Program-made: the position numbers and the translations under genes
In this document: positions 1 to 12,500 of the stretch, piece by piece
Layout: each line of letters starts with the position of its first letter
Numbering within the stretch: the first letter of the stretch is position 1
Origin: Amphibalanus amphitrite
Taxonomy: Eukaryota > Arthropoda > Thecostraca > Balanomorpha > Balanidae
NCBI RefSeq assembly: GCF_019059575.1
Contig: NW_024881987.1
Span: 372,001-436,000, forward strand
Direction: 5' to 3'
DNA length: 64,000 nucleotides
Notes under the pieces: generated by a model
Database searches by the model: none
What the model was told of the DNA's origin: nothing
What the model saw: the letters and a program-made list of their open reading frames with translations, nothing else

Positions 1-112
1 CCATACCACTACCCCTACCACTACCCCTACCACTACCCCTACCACTACCCCTACTACTACCCTTACACTACCCCTACCACTACCCCTACCCCTACTCCTA
101 CCAACACCGCTG
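1..112. repeat. Minisatellite of CCCTACCACTAC
   Basis: A 12-bp unit, CCCTACCACTAC, is repeated with slight decay to about position 110. It leads directly into the dispersed repeat at 97-820. The other copy of that repeat at 14.7 kb is also preceded by a short CTACCCCTACC stretch, so the minisatellite may belong to the element rather than being telomeric. Confidence 0.85.
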
Positions 113-820
113 GGTCATGTCAGGTCACAGAATAATTCGTGCCATTCCATTGCCCTTACTCGATTTTGTCGGAAATGGCGCTTTGTGGCAAATGTGGCGC
201 ATTGCGGCAAATGCGGCGCATCTGTACCTGTTGTTTGAGCATGCATCTTGACACCAAATTACACCCATATCGGACTATATTTGACAAAACTGTGCGAGTT
301 GCGGCGAAAATGACGCCCTGAGATAATTGTGGCGCATTGCGGCAAACGCGGTGCATTTGTAAACTCGTATCACAAACTGTTGCCATTCAACGAAAATCTA
401 CACAATCTCTCGCCACTATTTATTCAAATTAAAACTTGCCCATCCGCCAATGCGAGGTACTCGCCGCCGATCGGCATGCATTTAGTCCCCAAAGTTTGTC
501 GACCCCGGCTCTCAATGAAGATCTACGAACCGATCAAAATTTCATTGGCGTTCTTCCAGCGCGCCCCACGCGCGAACCGTGCACCCCAGCGAGTCGGAAC
601 CTAGAAAAGGCGCTGACCCGGTCTGTCACCTATAAGGTGTGCAAATTTCAACCCCCTACGATATACCGTCTGCCCTGTAGGCGAGTGGAATTGAACCCAC
701 TACCCATCCAGGATGATGTGCCTGGATATATTGCAGACGGTGCGAACTGCAATATATTGGGGAGACCAAGTGCGGACAGACAGACAGACAGATGGATCCT
801 GTTCAAATAGTAATATAGAT
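97..820 (+). repeat. Dispersed repeat, copy 1 (ends CAAATAGTAATATAGAT)
   Basis: About 700 bp match 14742-15478 closely across the whole length, including the blocks starting GCGCTTTGTGGC, GATCGGCATGCATTTAG and GATCTACGAACCGATC. The right end is a GACAGACAGACAGA run followed by TTCAAATAGTAATATAGAT. The same terminal motif ends a third copy near 14025. A fixed 3' terminus after a short simple repeat is typical of retroposed or short interspersed repeats, but no coding sequence or clear target duplication was found, so the class is left open. The reading frames inside it are not taken as genes. Confidence 0.8.
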
Positions 821-1075
821 GTGTTGTATATGTGTTGGCAAACCCGGCGAATTACCAATACCTAATTCATAACGATTCTTCACAAATCATCACCCAAAGT
901 TCCTTCTTCATTGCATGATGTCGCTTTTTTCTACAGTCCAAAACATACACCCTTAACGTGTCGGTTGAAAATACCTATCATCGTTTAATAGCCGAATTTA
1001 TCCCGGAAGGCACTCACTGATGCCATGTACCGCTCCCAATGCGTGCTTGGATCGTAAATGAGTACCGCTACTCAC

Positions 1076-4000
1076 ATTGGGTCCGATGGAGTCCTCCGGG
1101 AAGTGGGCCAGCTGGTTGTGCGACAGGTCCAGCTCCTCCAGCTTGGTCAGGTTGCCCAGCACGTCTGCGGAACATCGGACAGATGGTATGCTAGTGAGTC
1201 GGTGACGGAATGACGCATTATCCAGAAGATCGTGTTTTCTACAGCGTGCTATTCATTGAAGATTGAAGGTCTTCAGTTCTTTTAGACGTATTTTATGGAC
1301 ACAAACTCAGGTTTACCTCAGGTTAAAACTCAGGTTTTAGTTTTGGTATGAATCAAATGAAGTGAATAACTATTATCTTTCGATTTGGCAAAAGCGGGCG
1401 GACGCACATCATGCCTCATTACTTTCCTCTAAAAATTATTCCAATTATATGCTTCGGACAGAATTCTTAGAGTATGCTCACATTGTCTGGTCTCGATGAG
1501 CGAGTTGTTGGCTAGGTTCAGCTTCTTCAGGTCCTTGAGGCCGGTGCTGAAGTCCCTGCCGATGACGGCCAGCTTGTTGGAGGAGAGGTCGAGCTCCTCG
1601 AGTCGGTAGGGGATCCACTTGCTGTAGGGGAACGTCTTCACGTGGATCTGGGAGACGTGGTTGTGCGACAGGTTCACCTGCAACAGCGGCGGAAATGTGG
1701 CGTGTCGTTGGGTCATTCATAGGGCCACTTTGATAGGTTTTCAGTCATAAATGGCAGGCTATACATTATACACTGAGCAAGTCGTGCTAATTTTGTATTA
1801 GGAGAATGTATGCCAAATAGTTGCGAGACTTGGCGTGGATAAGAGTAACACTCGATAAAACTTGCACCCGCTAAAGCAATCCTTACATCATCGCATCGAG
1901 GCATAGTTAGCAGTTAGCACTTAGGCCAGCTTTACATCATCGCAAACTTTTCTCTTCTCTGCCTGCCAGCTCGGCGAACCAGGCAGTCTTACCTTTCTCA
2001 GCGAGAGACAGTCGTCGAACAGGCCGTGTGTCTGGTTATTCATCACCGACAGTCGGTTGTGGGACAGATCGATTTTGTTCAGGGCCACCAGACCTGTTGG
2101 AAAACACCGGGGCATAGAAAGTCAGTGATTGGGCTCGGCAGTGACTGTACGAGACTTAGATGTGATAGGAATGGATGCATTTTTCGCAATGTATTATATG
2201 CTATTGACTTTATTTGCACTTATTCTAGTGATGACAAAGAATATATTTGGTCTAAAAAATATTGGTGGCCAAAATAAATCGATTTTTTATCAATGTTGGC
2301 GTCAATACAATATGTAATCGTAAGCTTTGCGGACATGCATTGGCTGTACGATTTCCATCAGTCGGGCTGCATTTTAACGCTCATTCATGCTCTGATGCAA
2401 ATGTCTGTTCGTGCTCCCTTCTCTCTCAATACTCTTTTATCCGCATGGCTCACCTTTGAACGCCTCGTTGGGGATGAACTCGATGTCGTTCTCGGCCAGG
2501 GTCAGGTTGATCAGCTGCGCGTTGCCCTCGAAGGCGCGCTGAGCCACGTCGCGCAGGCCGTTCCGGCGCATTGTGAGCTCGAACAGCACCAGCAGCTTGC
2601 CGAGCGCGCCGCGGCCCATGGTCGTGATCCTGTTGTCGTCCAGGTAGAGATGCTGCAGCGTCGTCATGTCGGACAGCGCCTGCCACGGCGGAAGCGTCAT
2701 GGAGTTGTTGCGCAGGTGCAGCAGGCGGACGGTGCGCAGGTTCTCAAAGGCGCCGCCCTCCAGGTTGTCGGCCAGCAGGTTACTATCGAGGTCCAGCTCG
2801 ATGAGGGAGTTCATGGTCGGCCAGCTGCGTCCCGGCCGGATGGAAGCGATCCGGTTGTGGGACAGGTACAACACTGACAGCGACTGCGGGATGCCGACCA
2901 CGCTCTCCAGGTGGTTGTGGTCGAGCCGGAGCTCCCGGAGCGAGCTGAGGCCCTGGAACGCGCTGCGGGTGGTGGTGCGCAGCCGGTTGTGGCTGAGGTT
3001 GACGTCCAGTAGTGAGGGCATAGTGCCGATCGAGGAGGCCCGCAGCTCCTCCAGCATGTTGTGACTGAGGTCGAGGTGGCGCAGCGAGAAGAGCGTCGTA
3101 AACACGCCGCCGCCGATCTTGGCGATCTGGTTGTGGCTCACGTCGATCGTGTGCAGCTCGTACAAATCGGGGAACGTCCGCTTCGGGATCTCCACGATGC
3201 TGTTGTAGGACATGTTGAGGACCCGAATGAGTTTGAACTTGTCGAACGGGGCGGACATGTTGGTGAGGTAGTTGAACTCGAGGCGCAGCTCGGTGAGGTC
3301 GGAGTTGTCGTCGAAGGCCTTCTCGTTGAGTTCGGTGAGGTTGTTGTGACTCAGGTCGAGGAACGTCATGTTGTTGCAGTTGATAAAGGCGTCGTCGGCA
3401 ATCTGAGACAGCTGGTTGTGGCTAATGTTCACCGTGGTGAGGTACAAATCCTTGAATGTGTTCTTCTCAATCTCAGTGATTTCATTCTCTTGAGCATTGA
3501 GAATCTCGAGGTACTCTAGCTCCCAGAACATTTGATAATCGATCTTCTTGATATGGTTGCGCGCGATGTCTATGGTTCCGACTTTGTTCAGCACTTTGAA
3601 TGCACCTCTGCCGATGCGTTTGATGTTATTGTCGTTGAAGAACAGCCGACGCATGGAGCGCATTGTTCTGAACTCATTAGAGTCGATCTTCGGGATTTTG
3701 TTGTGACTCATGTCCAGATAACCCAGGGCTCCGTTCCTTGAGAAGGTCGCCCTTCCCATATCGGTGATGGCGTTATTTGACATGTTGCACCAAATCATTT
3801 GACGGATGTCCCTGAAGAATTTCGAGTTGAGCTTGTTGAAATTGTTGTAGGCAAGGTCCAGATTGTTGAGTCGCAAATTGAATTTGAACGCGTTTGGCGG
3901 CACCGACGTTAGATTGTTATACGCCAGCGATATTTTCTTCAGTCTCCTCAGTCCAGCGAAGGCCTTCTGGTGGAAGGAGCTGATCTGTGACTTTCTCAGC

Positions 4001-4524
4001 GTCAGGTCGGTCAGCTTGACCATGTCCTTGAAGGCGTCCTCGGGGATGTAGGTGATGTCTGACCCGACGATCTCCAGCACAGACGTGTTGGTCAGCACGG
4101 AGAGCGCCTCCACGGGCACCTCTGTCAGCCGCGTGTCCCACATGGTCAGGTTGAGCAGCGTGTTGTTGATGCCCAGGAATGTGTCGGCGCCGATGTTCCG
4201 TATCGGCGTGTGCTCGATGTGCAGCGATCGCGCCGACACCGAGTGGAAGAGGCTGCCGTGCAGCCGGCTGATGCTGCAGCGGGAGAGCGTCAGCGAGTCG
4301 AGCGGCACGCGCACGTTGCGCAGCGCGGCCGACAGCTGCGCCAGGTTGGAGTTGTCGCAGCGCAGGTGGATGCCCAGGTCGCCGCCGGCCGTACACACGC
4401 ACGGGTAGTGCAGGATGGCGCGCTGCGGACACGTGAAGCGGGGCGGCGGCGGCTCCCACTTGGCGGCGGCCGGCACCGCGGCCAGCGCCGCCAGCAGCAG
4501 CGCGGCCAGGCAGCGGTACAGCAT
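1076..4524 (-). CDS. Secreted leucine-rich-repeat protein, artichoke/chaoptin-like (3' end off window)
   Basis: Exons in transcript order are 4524-2454, 2093-1993, 1677-1482 and 1164-1076. Every junction is GT-AG and the reading frame is kept, giving 819 codons before the left edge. The start is the ATG at 4524, in context GCCATG, opening a signal peptide (MLYRCLAALLLAALAAV, cleavage near AAA-KW). A Cys-containing N-cap follows, with CPQRAILHYPCVC near residues 33-45. More than 25 LRRs of about 24 residues follow, many with the cores LDLSHN, VNLSHN or LYLSHN, and there are many N-X-S/T sites. Family knowledge: such proteins are extracellular or membrane-tethered matrix and adhesion molecules in arthropods; artichoke is needed for cilium-bearing sense organs in flies. 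The layout resembles artichoke more than chaoptin, but that rests on recall. Two longer in-frame upstream ATGs (4662, 4569) lie in the predicted intron and are rejected. The C-terminus is outside the window. Confidence 0.88.
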
Positions 4525-4670
4525 GGCGACGGCTGAGGACGGGCGGGGGAGGGAGTCAAGGGAGGGCATAGCGCGGCCAGGCAGCGGTACAGCATCGTAA
4601 CAGCTGGGGACAGGCGGGAAGGGAGTCAACGGAGAGCATGACATGACCAGGCAGCGGCACACTATGGTGA
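4500..4670. repeat. 71-bp tandem repeat over the first coding exon's 3' splice site
   Basis: The block GGCCAGGCAGCGGTACAGCAT recurs at about 4504, 4575 and, degraded, 4647 (spacings 71 and 70 bp). On the minus strand each unit holds a pyrimidine tract, an AG (TCCTCAG, TCCCCAG, TCCTCAG) and the start of the signal peptide. Only the copy at 4524-4533 keeps an ATG that runs in frame into the LRR exon. The copy at 4595 has an ATG but is out of frame, since 71 is not a multiple of three. The third copy has lost its ATG. Confidence 0.85.
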
Positions 4671-5348
4671 ATGCTGAGGATAAGGGAAGGGGTTCAGCAG
4701 AAGGTACGACATACCTAACTGGCTGGATGAGCGTTGCTTGAGGACTGAGAGGAAGGGAGAAAACAGGACGGGAAAGTTCGTCATAGAGTTTTAACCAACA
4801 ATGACACCTTCTACGCCATGGCTAGAACGGTAAGAGGAGGAAAGACTGAACCCATTATCTTATCTTCCCTCTAAGAGTAAAAAGGCATAGCTACTGGCAA
4901 GTAGCTGATACAGTTACTGCAACATTTGCAGTCGTAGTTTGCGATGTGCGATGCGCACACAATAGTAAAAGTTAAGTTTTAAAGGATTTAAATTAGGTAT
5001 GCCAGCAGAAAGCATATTAAAGCCGCTTGACTTTCTGTGACACATTTAACTATAAAATTTCACTTCCGCCGGATGAAAGCATGCATTGTTTTCACTAAAC
5101 GGACGGTATGACGTCTGTTCTTAACACTAGGCTTAAAAAAGATCCATCCTAAGTTATCCTAACACCATATGCTAGTTGATAACAATGGACCAGAAGTGCC
5201 CATCTCCGCACCAAATTGTAGCAAGGTCACTGACGCTTTCAGGCAGAGAGAAATCAAGGTCAGCTGAGATTTCCCCTCTCCCCATCATATATCCGAAGTC
5301 CCCATGCTTTCCCCCACGGACACCAACAAGAGCTGTCACTGTCTCACC
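4532..5348 (-). other. Predicted 5' UTR intron of the LRR gene
   Basis: On the minus strand CACAG|GTGAGAC (exon end 5348) is a strong donor and TCCTCAG|CCGTCGCCATG (exon start 4532) a strong acceptor just before the signal-peptide start. Inference: a non-coding leader exon lies just right of 5348, and the 4533-5347 intron separates it from the coding exon. No coding signal was seen in the intron beyond the tandem repeat at its end. Confidence 0.5.
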
Positions 5349-5665
5349 TGTGTCCAGTCCAGCTGTGTTCAGGTCCCCTCACACGCACACGCACATTCAG
5401 CGGTATCGGTGTGTCGCGGTGTCGCTGCCGTGCTCTCGGCGGTCTCTGTCGATCTCGGCGGCTGTGCCGGGTGAAAGTGGCCCCGCCCGCGGCCGGCGCT
5501 GTGCCGCCAGGAGGCGCTACGGCGCCGGTCGTGCCGCTGCGCCGTGCCGAGCCGGGCACAGAGCAGAGGTCCAAGGTGAACGGGCCGGCTCCGGCGAGAT
5601 GCCCGGTCCCGATGGACGGCCACTCCCTCCAGCGGCACCCAGCGCTGGGATGCTATACTTCGGAC
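5349..5665 (-). promoter_or_regulatory. GC-rich putative leader exon and promoter of the LRR gene
   Basis: A CpG-rich block ends on the minus strand at a good donor (5348). Open frames occur on both strands here but none has protein-like composition. I infer a non-coding first exon and core promoter for the LRR gene. No TATA box or clear initiator could be singled out, so the transcription start is not placed. Confidence 0.35.
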
Positions 5666-6018
5666 ACAGCTCTGTAGGGGTTGAGCACTCCGGAATGCGA
5701 AAAAAGTTGGTCGCTGCTAGGGTGATATGCCGTTCTTTTTTGTGCTGAGGCGTTTTTTCGTCAATGGGCATGAACTATGAAGTTCCATTATTATGCTTCA
5801 ATACTTATATGCGATATGTGCATACATCTTATCCCTCATACCTCCTGCAACATCTTATCTACACCCACATTCTTCTATCTGCCAATAATCGGTGCCTGCA
5901 GCCTCTTACAAACTTCTGATCACCTCCTCCGTATCAGCGAGGCCTCAGACTTCCCGGGACCAATAACGCTGGCCAGTCCGGCGGCCATTCCAGCCGAGCC
6001 GGTCGGTGTACCACCCCA

Positions 6019-6262
6019 GTGACGTCACTAAAATGACCTCGCCGGACGCGGACCCGCCCTGTGACGCAACCTGACGTGACCCGGCCTTTGTGACGCTGCT
6101 CCGTATTGTAACGTCACCCACAGTCAGACGGAACCTGACGTGACCCCATCTTTGTGACATTGCTCCGTATTGTAACGTCACCCACAGTCAGACGGAACCT
6201 GACGTGACCCAACCTCTGCAGTTTGCACCACTCTGCCGCGGCTCTATCGTCGGTATGACGTC
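6019..6262. promoter_or_regulatory. CRE-motif cluster on a 64-bp tandem repeat
   Basis: Palindromic TGACGTCA occurs near 6020 and 6254. Between them a 64-bp unit starting CCTGACGTGACC is repeated at 6070, 6134 and 6198 (the last partial). Each unit holds TGACGTGA and the inverted form TAACGTCA. TGACGTCA is the known CREB/ATF target. The cluster lies between the divergent LRR and ZP genes; a regulatory role is inference. Confidence 0.5.
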
Positions 6263-6759
6263 ATCCAATGATGTCACCCGCCTGTCTCGGCGCCGGTGAC
6301 TTGCCACTGTGTGCCGTCCTTTGTCCGTCTCGGCCCAGAGATGGTATCGGATGCGGGGAATCTGGCGGGTCGTCCGCCTCTCTGACCTCCCCTCCCACGC
6401 TCTCCCTCACCTGTCTCCCACACTCTGCCTCGTCTGTGACGTCCCATCCGTGACAGCTGCTGCACCTAGTCAAGGAGCTCTTTGTCTGTCCTGCGGGTCA
6501 CCGGGATTGCCTAATGTGTTTGCACATGCCTGCGAAATCCATCTTTGCTCTATCAGGTGTCTTGCTCTCTGCTTGGTTCGAAGACGACAGACGAAAATAA
6601 TTATCTATCCCGACAATCAATTGTGTAAGTCAGACATTACACCTATTTGTCAAAAACTCTACGATATATTCTATCATGTCTAACAAGTTCAGCAATTAGC
6701 GTAATAAATAGTTTCAAACCACTTACCACTAGAACGAAGGTAGCTGTCATGTTTCGAAA

Positions 6760-7085
6760 CGGATTTAGCCAAGGAGACTGCAACTTTGCAACCGACAGTA
6801 ACCAAGTTGGCACCTTTGCTGTCCCGCAACACATGGAAGCTGCGACGCTACATTAGCATGTATCTCGATACTGTATCGCAACACAAAAAGACTGCAATGA
6901 AACAATGGTCTCTATACAGACATACTGCACCGCAATATAGAGAGACTTCAACGCTGTACTGGCTTCGGCCTTCGACAGACAGGCTGTGCCGCAACACACA
7001 AAGATTTCAACGCGGAGTTGGCCTGTAACACTGCTAAAGTATCCGTGACGCATAGAAACTTCAACGTCGCAGTGGCATATATCAG
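6760..7085. repeat. Degenerate repeats of about 70 bp
   Basis: Phrases such as CCGCAACACA, CCGCAATATAGAGA and ACTTCAACG return at loose intervals, suggesting an old tandem repeat. Nothing coding was recognised here. The flanks 6270-6760 and 7090-8900 show only unremarkable intergenic sequence. Confidence 0.4.
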
Positions 7086-8984
7086 TGGATTGGCGACTGC
7101 AACGCTGAGCACTAAGTGCATTCCGATTATTATGCCTAGGATAAACATTAAGCAGGGAACTTGAAACAGCAAGCAGATGCTTGCATTCAAGAGTCAGCTA
7201 CTGATCGGAAACGCCATGTTTGCAGCGCGATGCATGACAAGGTAAGACGGAAACACAAATTCTCGACGTGTGCAATCTCGACAATGTGCCAGTTGTGCGA
7301 ATTTCCGGCCCGTAGTGCCCATCGGTAAGTATCGTTAAGAGCGGCAAATACTATGAAACTCGTCTAGACATATTGGAACAAAGAACGGGTGAGCACTGGC
7401 ACTGGCACTGGCACAGCACAGGCTAAGTTTTTTATTATCGGTGGTCTGGTCCGCTGCCCAGGCTGATTAAGTTCAATGCACATTTTACATGAAGTGAGAG
7501 TCGCGTGTTTTTGCCACGCTAACTATTTTTTTTTGCCTGGATGCATGCTGATCAGCTAAAGTACGTTTCCATCCGCAAACTGTGTTCTATTGCGGCTGGC
7601 CGAATATCTTGTTCTTGGTTTTCTGTGTGAAGACGGCTAACTCACGGAGATCTCGGGCTGCCGACGAGGCCGTCTTGATTGTTGAGGGAACTGCGCCCTG
7701 CCTGCTGCTGAATCTGCACGTTTCCCGGTCTTTCCACGAATATTTTTTTTTCAGACTAGTGCAGGATAGCTGTCCCAACGTCTTCAGTGAACCTTGTCCA
7801 TGACAAAATTGGCCAATTCGGCTTGTATTCCCGTTATAGTAGGTAGTTACAGGTAGCTGTTATAGTTGAGGTAGCTACAGGTAATGAATCCTTCCAAGTT
7901 CCAACAGTCAGCGCCAGACCAAAATCAAATGATTTAGCATCAAAGCACCTATCTTATTGATGTTCAGATTAAATCAGCATGTTATGCATAGAGCTGAAAC
8001 AGATTTTTCATAACATATCCTTTGCCGACGACAAGATATTATGTAATCTAGAACACATTTGATCCACATCAACAAAACCATGCGTATTTGTCAACGGGAG
8101 CTATGGGAGCTATCGGTTCTAACATAATTATCCTGATTCCGTTCCCGTGTCTGTGTCCCAGTAACCCAGCCGACAGGACTCCGGGTAATCGGTCCTTCCG
8201 CTGTCCGTCTCCGTCATACATAATGCCGTAGCCGAGCTCCCTGGTGCGTGACGTCGCGCTCTGACCATAGTCCACACCTCGGCGGCGCGAGCGAGCCGCC
8301 GTGCGCTCCCAGCGGCCGTGACGGTGACGGGACGGCCCGTTACCGCCCCCGATAGTGGTCGAGCCGCCGCTCCGGCAATATTTGTGTTAGCGGGAACCGC
8401 TCCCGCTGTGATAGACGCGCGGTGGGAGCGCGCATCGGACCGACCGCGTCCCAGACTGAGCCGGGCGTTCATTCATATAAATTTACGGAGAACCGGATGT
8501 CTGAATACACACAGTCGGACTCATTAGACTCAGAGTGGGACGCAGTCTCACATCAGACTGACAGATTGACATACTGCAGACAGACATAGTAACTAACAAA
8601 CGCACGGACAAATTCAGCTGGAGCTTGAAAGCGCAGCAAACCCAAATAAGGGTTTATAAGCTACCACTCATTACGACACTCATCTAAAGGCGAATCGGCT
8701 ATCCATACGCACTTCAGAACCCAACTAGCCAACTTGGACTGGCGCTATAGGCATTAGAGATTCTGCAATATCATGCCAATGACATTTCACGTCTCTGGTA
8801 AACCAGCTTTTGGTCTAGTAATACCCCCAGTCTCGACCGTGACCTGTGGGACAGTCACCCATTGACCCCTGTGATGACATTGGGCGTGGCGTGCCCGCTC
8901 GTTCGAGTGTGTCTCTAACAGTGTCAGGGTCGGGTCAGCGCCGCCCACGACACCACCGACGGCCGACACCACCGTGACCGATTG

Positions 8985-9165
8985 GTGTCGGCGGTGGTGA
9001 CGCCCGCTGGTGCTCAGACGGCGGCGGGTGGTCGGTTGGGAGTGGTTGCCTCCGCTGACCGGGTGGTGCTGGTGCCGGTGGTGACGCCCGCTGGTGCTTG
9101 GACCGCGGTTGGGTGGGGTATCGTTATACCGCCGCTGACCGGCAGTGTCGGTTTCGACGGCCACG
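8985..9165. repeat. 84-bp tandem duplication upstream of the ZP gene
   Basis: GTGGTGACGCCCGCTGGTGCT appears near 8994 and again near 9078, followed in both cases by related GC-rich sequence. It lies about 400 bp upstream of the ZP start codon, in the GC-rich putative promoter zone. Confidence 0.6.
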
Positions 9166-9535
9166 GACGGGGTAACGGGTCTCTGTGCGTCGGCCGGCTC
9201 GCTGCGGTGGTGTGCGCCGACCGGCGGGGTTCGACTACACCGCGATCACCGCCGTCCCTCCCACCCACCATCTGTTGTGCCGAGCCGAGCCGGTGCGGTT
9301 CTCAGCCGGTACCATTGCCGCCCACTCAAATCTCGGCTGAGACGGCGACACCGCGGCGGCGGCGGCGACGGCGGCCGGCGCATGCGCGCTGGACAGTCTT
9401 CTGCTGTGGCCGGGTGGCCGGTCAGTCGGCTCGGTGCAGCGCGCGCGAGGGCATGGGAGCCGCCCAGTAGCCGAGCGAGCGACTCAGACAGTGAGCAGTG
9501 TCACCGTCCCGTCCGCCGCCGCCCGCTCTGCCACC

Positions 9536-12500
9536 ATGGTGTCGCCAGCGCCGCTGCTGCTGCTGCTGCTCGCTGCAGTAGCCACTCACGGAAAAGGTAG
9601 GCCCGCTGCCGACCCGGGGGCACCTGGCACTTTCACCTTGGGTGACCCCGGCCCGCTGCAGTTGCACAGGCCCCAGACGGAGGGACGTTGCAGCGGGGAC
9701 TGCGTGCGGGCGCCGCCGGACGCCTCAGGGTGATTATTATGCATGGCCAACGGACAAAGGGGCAGCGCGGGCCGAGGGCCGAGGGTTGGGTGCCTCCGCC
9801 GCGCTGGCTGACACACGGAGGGGCCCCTCTGACTGGCAAACGTATAGGGGCTTTGCAGTTTGCATGGCTTTGCAGTTGGTGTGCATACGTTGGCTTTACA
9901 CACTTAGGGACCTACCAAGCTTTACGTTGGGTACTACGCTAGCTATACACGAAGGGGCCTCCATACCATTGCCGCCCACCAAACCCACCAAGGTGGTTGG
10001 ATAGAGTCTGCCTGACACCTGAAGAAGGGATGTAAGGGAGCCTTCTTAAGAAAACAGAATGCCTGCCGAAAGGTCGGTTTGAATTTTGAAAGAGGCGTCA
10101 AAGAAAGGAAAAAGTTGATTGATTGCTATTGCGGAGAGCAGAAGGGAGATGTTCTATTATAGGAGCCCTTTATAGGATACCTCTGTATCCCCCCTTCCCC
10201 CCCCAGGTGAACACCGCAGCTCAGAGGTTTTTAATCTAAGTACAGATCGCTTATGTCTAATAACTTTCCTTATCGATGTTAAATGCTTATGGTTGCGGTC
10301 CCTTAACAGTTAGCCCGTTTAGTGCCGGGAAAGGTGACTGATTTCTTGCCTTTTTTAATGTTCCAGCGCAGCTTTTCGAACTTGAAACAGCGTAATAGAT
10401 GTACGGCGTACATCTATTCCTGACACTTGTTATGGAGATCTTAACTATCGTCCGACTTCTCTAAAGTACCTAGTCTCTATCCTCTTCCCTCACCTTGTTT
10501 TCATTTTAGTATTTTGCACCTTGAAATTATGATTCGTTTTAACCAATCGCTATGCCTCGAACATATGACGTTCGGTTTGGTCTCTCATTTGGTCTCTGGT
10601 CTCCCGTACGTTTGGTCTCTCAAAGCAAGAAAGGAATGGTTGAAGGTGTTTTTTTTTCTCTCTAGATGTGAAACCCATTTGGCTGAAAATTATTTTCATC
10701 AAGGTATTTGGTAGACTTGAATGTGCCAACCCACTCACAGGTATCAAAAGCATGTAGTTACTTTGCACCGCTGCCTAGCTGTGTGTACAACTGAATGTCA
10801 TTGCGCGCCATTCAGCGTAAATTACAACAAAAACGGCTCGTCACATGTCCATAACACTATACGTGTAGCTGGGACCGGAAGCCCAAAACGCCGCCAATCA
10901 CATAACTGGCGCCGTTTACGACAGTCATCTCGGCGTCAATCTTCTGAGTCGGTCACTAATTCTGACCGCCACTGTAACGGTTTGACGGTGTCGGAGCCGG
11001 CAGCGTGCTCTGCGGGCAGCGGCGGCGGCGGATGCCGGTTCCCAGGTCTGTGGGACGCCTGCTCTGGGCGGCTGCGCACCCTGCACGTTCACACGGTCCG
11101 GCCAGGCAGCCGCGAGCTGCTCCTCCGACGCAGATGCGGACGAGGTTCTGCTCGACCGAGCGCGACGCGGACTGTGCCGGTCAGCTGCTGCTGGATGCTG
11201 TCCATGGAGGTCCGGTTAGATCGCTACTATAACAGGTGCTGGACTCAGTGCATGCGCGACTTGGTAGCTCCTGAAAACAGGTGTTCAGTCTTCGTGCAGT
11301 CTGGGATGGCTACATAAGGCAGGTGCTAAGTCCACCCCAAACTATGTCAAGGACATCCCGCAGCGCATTGCCTGTAAGCCGTTACATGTGCTGGCGAATC
11401 GTGATTGACAACTGACAGACGAGTTGTCCATCGACACCTAAAAAGGAAACAGTTCGACGCTCCAATCTCAGCGGTTCTCTCAAAATGCAACTCGAGTCTA
11501 TAGTGCAATTTTAGAGTGCTAACTATAAGTATAAGTCTCCACCACTCCTTCACCGGACTGTGGGGAGACTCATGTTGGATTCATTTCGAATAACTCGTCC
11601 ATTTCCTCCTCGCATTCCTGCGCCAGCCACCCGACCTGAACCGTCCCCTCATTAGGACACGTATCACTGACCGGCACGCGCCGCGACCCACGACACGTGG
11701 CGCCGGCACCGTGTCGTTTTTGTCCGTGCCGCGGCTCGGTCGACCGACACTCAGACAGGGAGGGAGGGAGAGGGATAGAGAGGGAGTAGGAGAGGGCCTG
11801 TCCGACTGCCTGGCGCCGCTGCAGACCCCACTGCAGCCGTGAGAGCCGGCGCATGGGCCGTCAGTTCGTGTCTGACCCGGGCTGCTCGCCAGCCAGAGGC
11901 GGCGTCCGGCTCTGGAGGCCGGCCGGCCGGCGGCAGAGGGGCGCTGCCGCCGCAATCTGTCAGTCGGCGCCTACTCTCGGTATGTGGAGACGCCCACAGA
12001 CCGAAGTGGGGTCTGTCTGAGCTCGGTTAGCAGCGGACGGTGGACAATGGACGTTGCCGCTGATCTGCAGTCCGAGATACACCTCGGCCGGACAGCGAAC
12101 AGTGGGATACGCCGGGCTGGACAACGGACAGCGGACAGTAGACACTGGACATTGTCCAACCATCCCCGCCGAGTCGCAGTCCGAGATACGCGCCGGCCGG
12201 ACAATGGGCACTGTCCAGTGTCCAGTGCCCGGTCCAGCCGCCCCCCGCCGAGCGGCAGTCCGAGATACGCGCCGGCCGGACAGCGTCACAATGGCTTCCT
12301 GCTCATCGGGTGACGGCGTCCACAGCGGCGACCAGCGTGTTTCCGGCCCCACCATCGGCTCCTCTCGATAACAAAGAGCGCCGGGCGGTGTGGGCGGCGC
12401 AGGGCGCTCTTTGTGCCGCAGATGTGCCGTACCCGGCGCGGCTCGGAAAGCCGGGCCTGGTTAACGGTGAGCCGGCCGATACGGCGCGGCTCTGCGCCGG

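Noticed and set aside
1-112. Telomere repeat
   Set aside because: The unit is CCCTACCACTAC and decays, unlike the arthropod TTAGG repeat; the sequence continues into ordinary genes.
2293-2877. Plus-strand open frames opposite the LRR exon
   Set aside because: They are antisense shadows of a GC-rich coding exon; the minus strand has the LRR protein, a signal peptide and clean splice sites.
4525-4662. Upstream in-frame ATG extending the LRR protein by 46 residues
   Set aside because: The extension has no signal-peptide character, lies in a tandem repeat and is preceded by a good acceptor at 4532; the signal peptide begins at 4524.
8128-9600. Several open frames upstream of the ZP start
   Set aside because: High GC opens frames on both strands; none has a domain or splice support, and the ZP ATG at 9536 has the best context.
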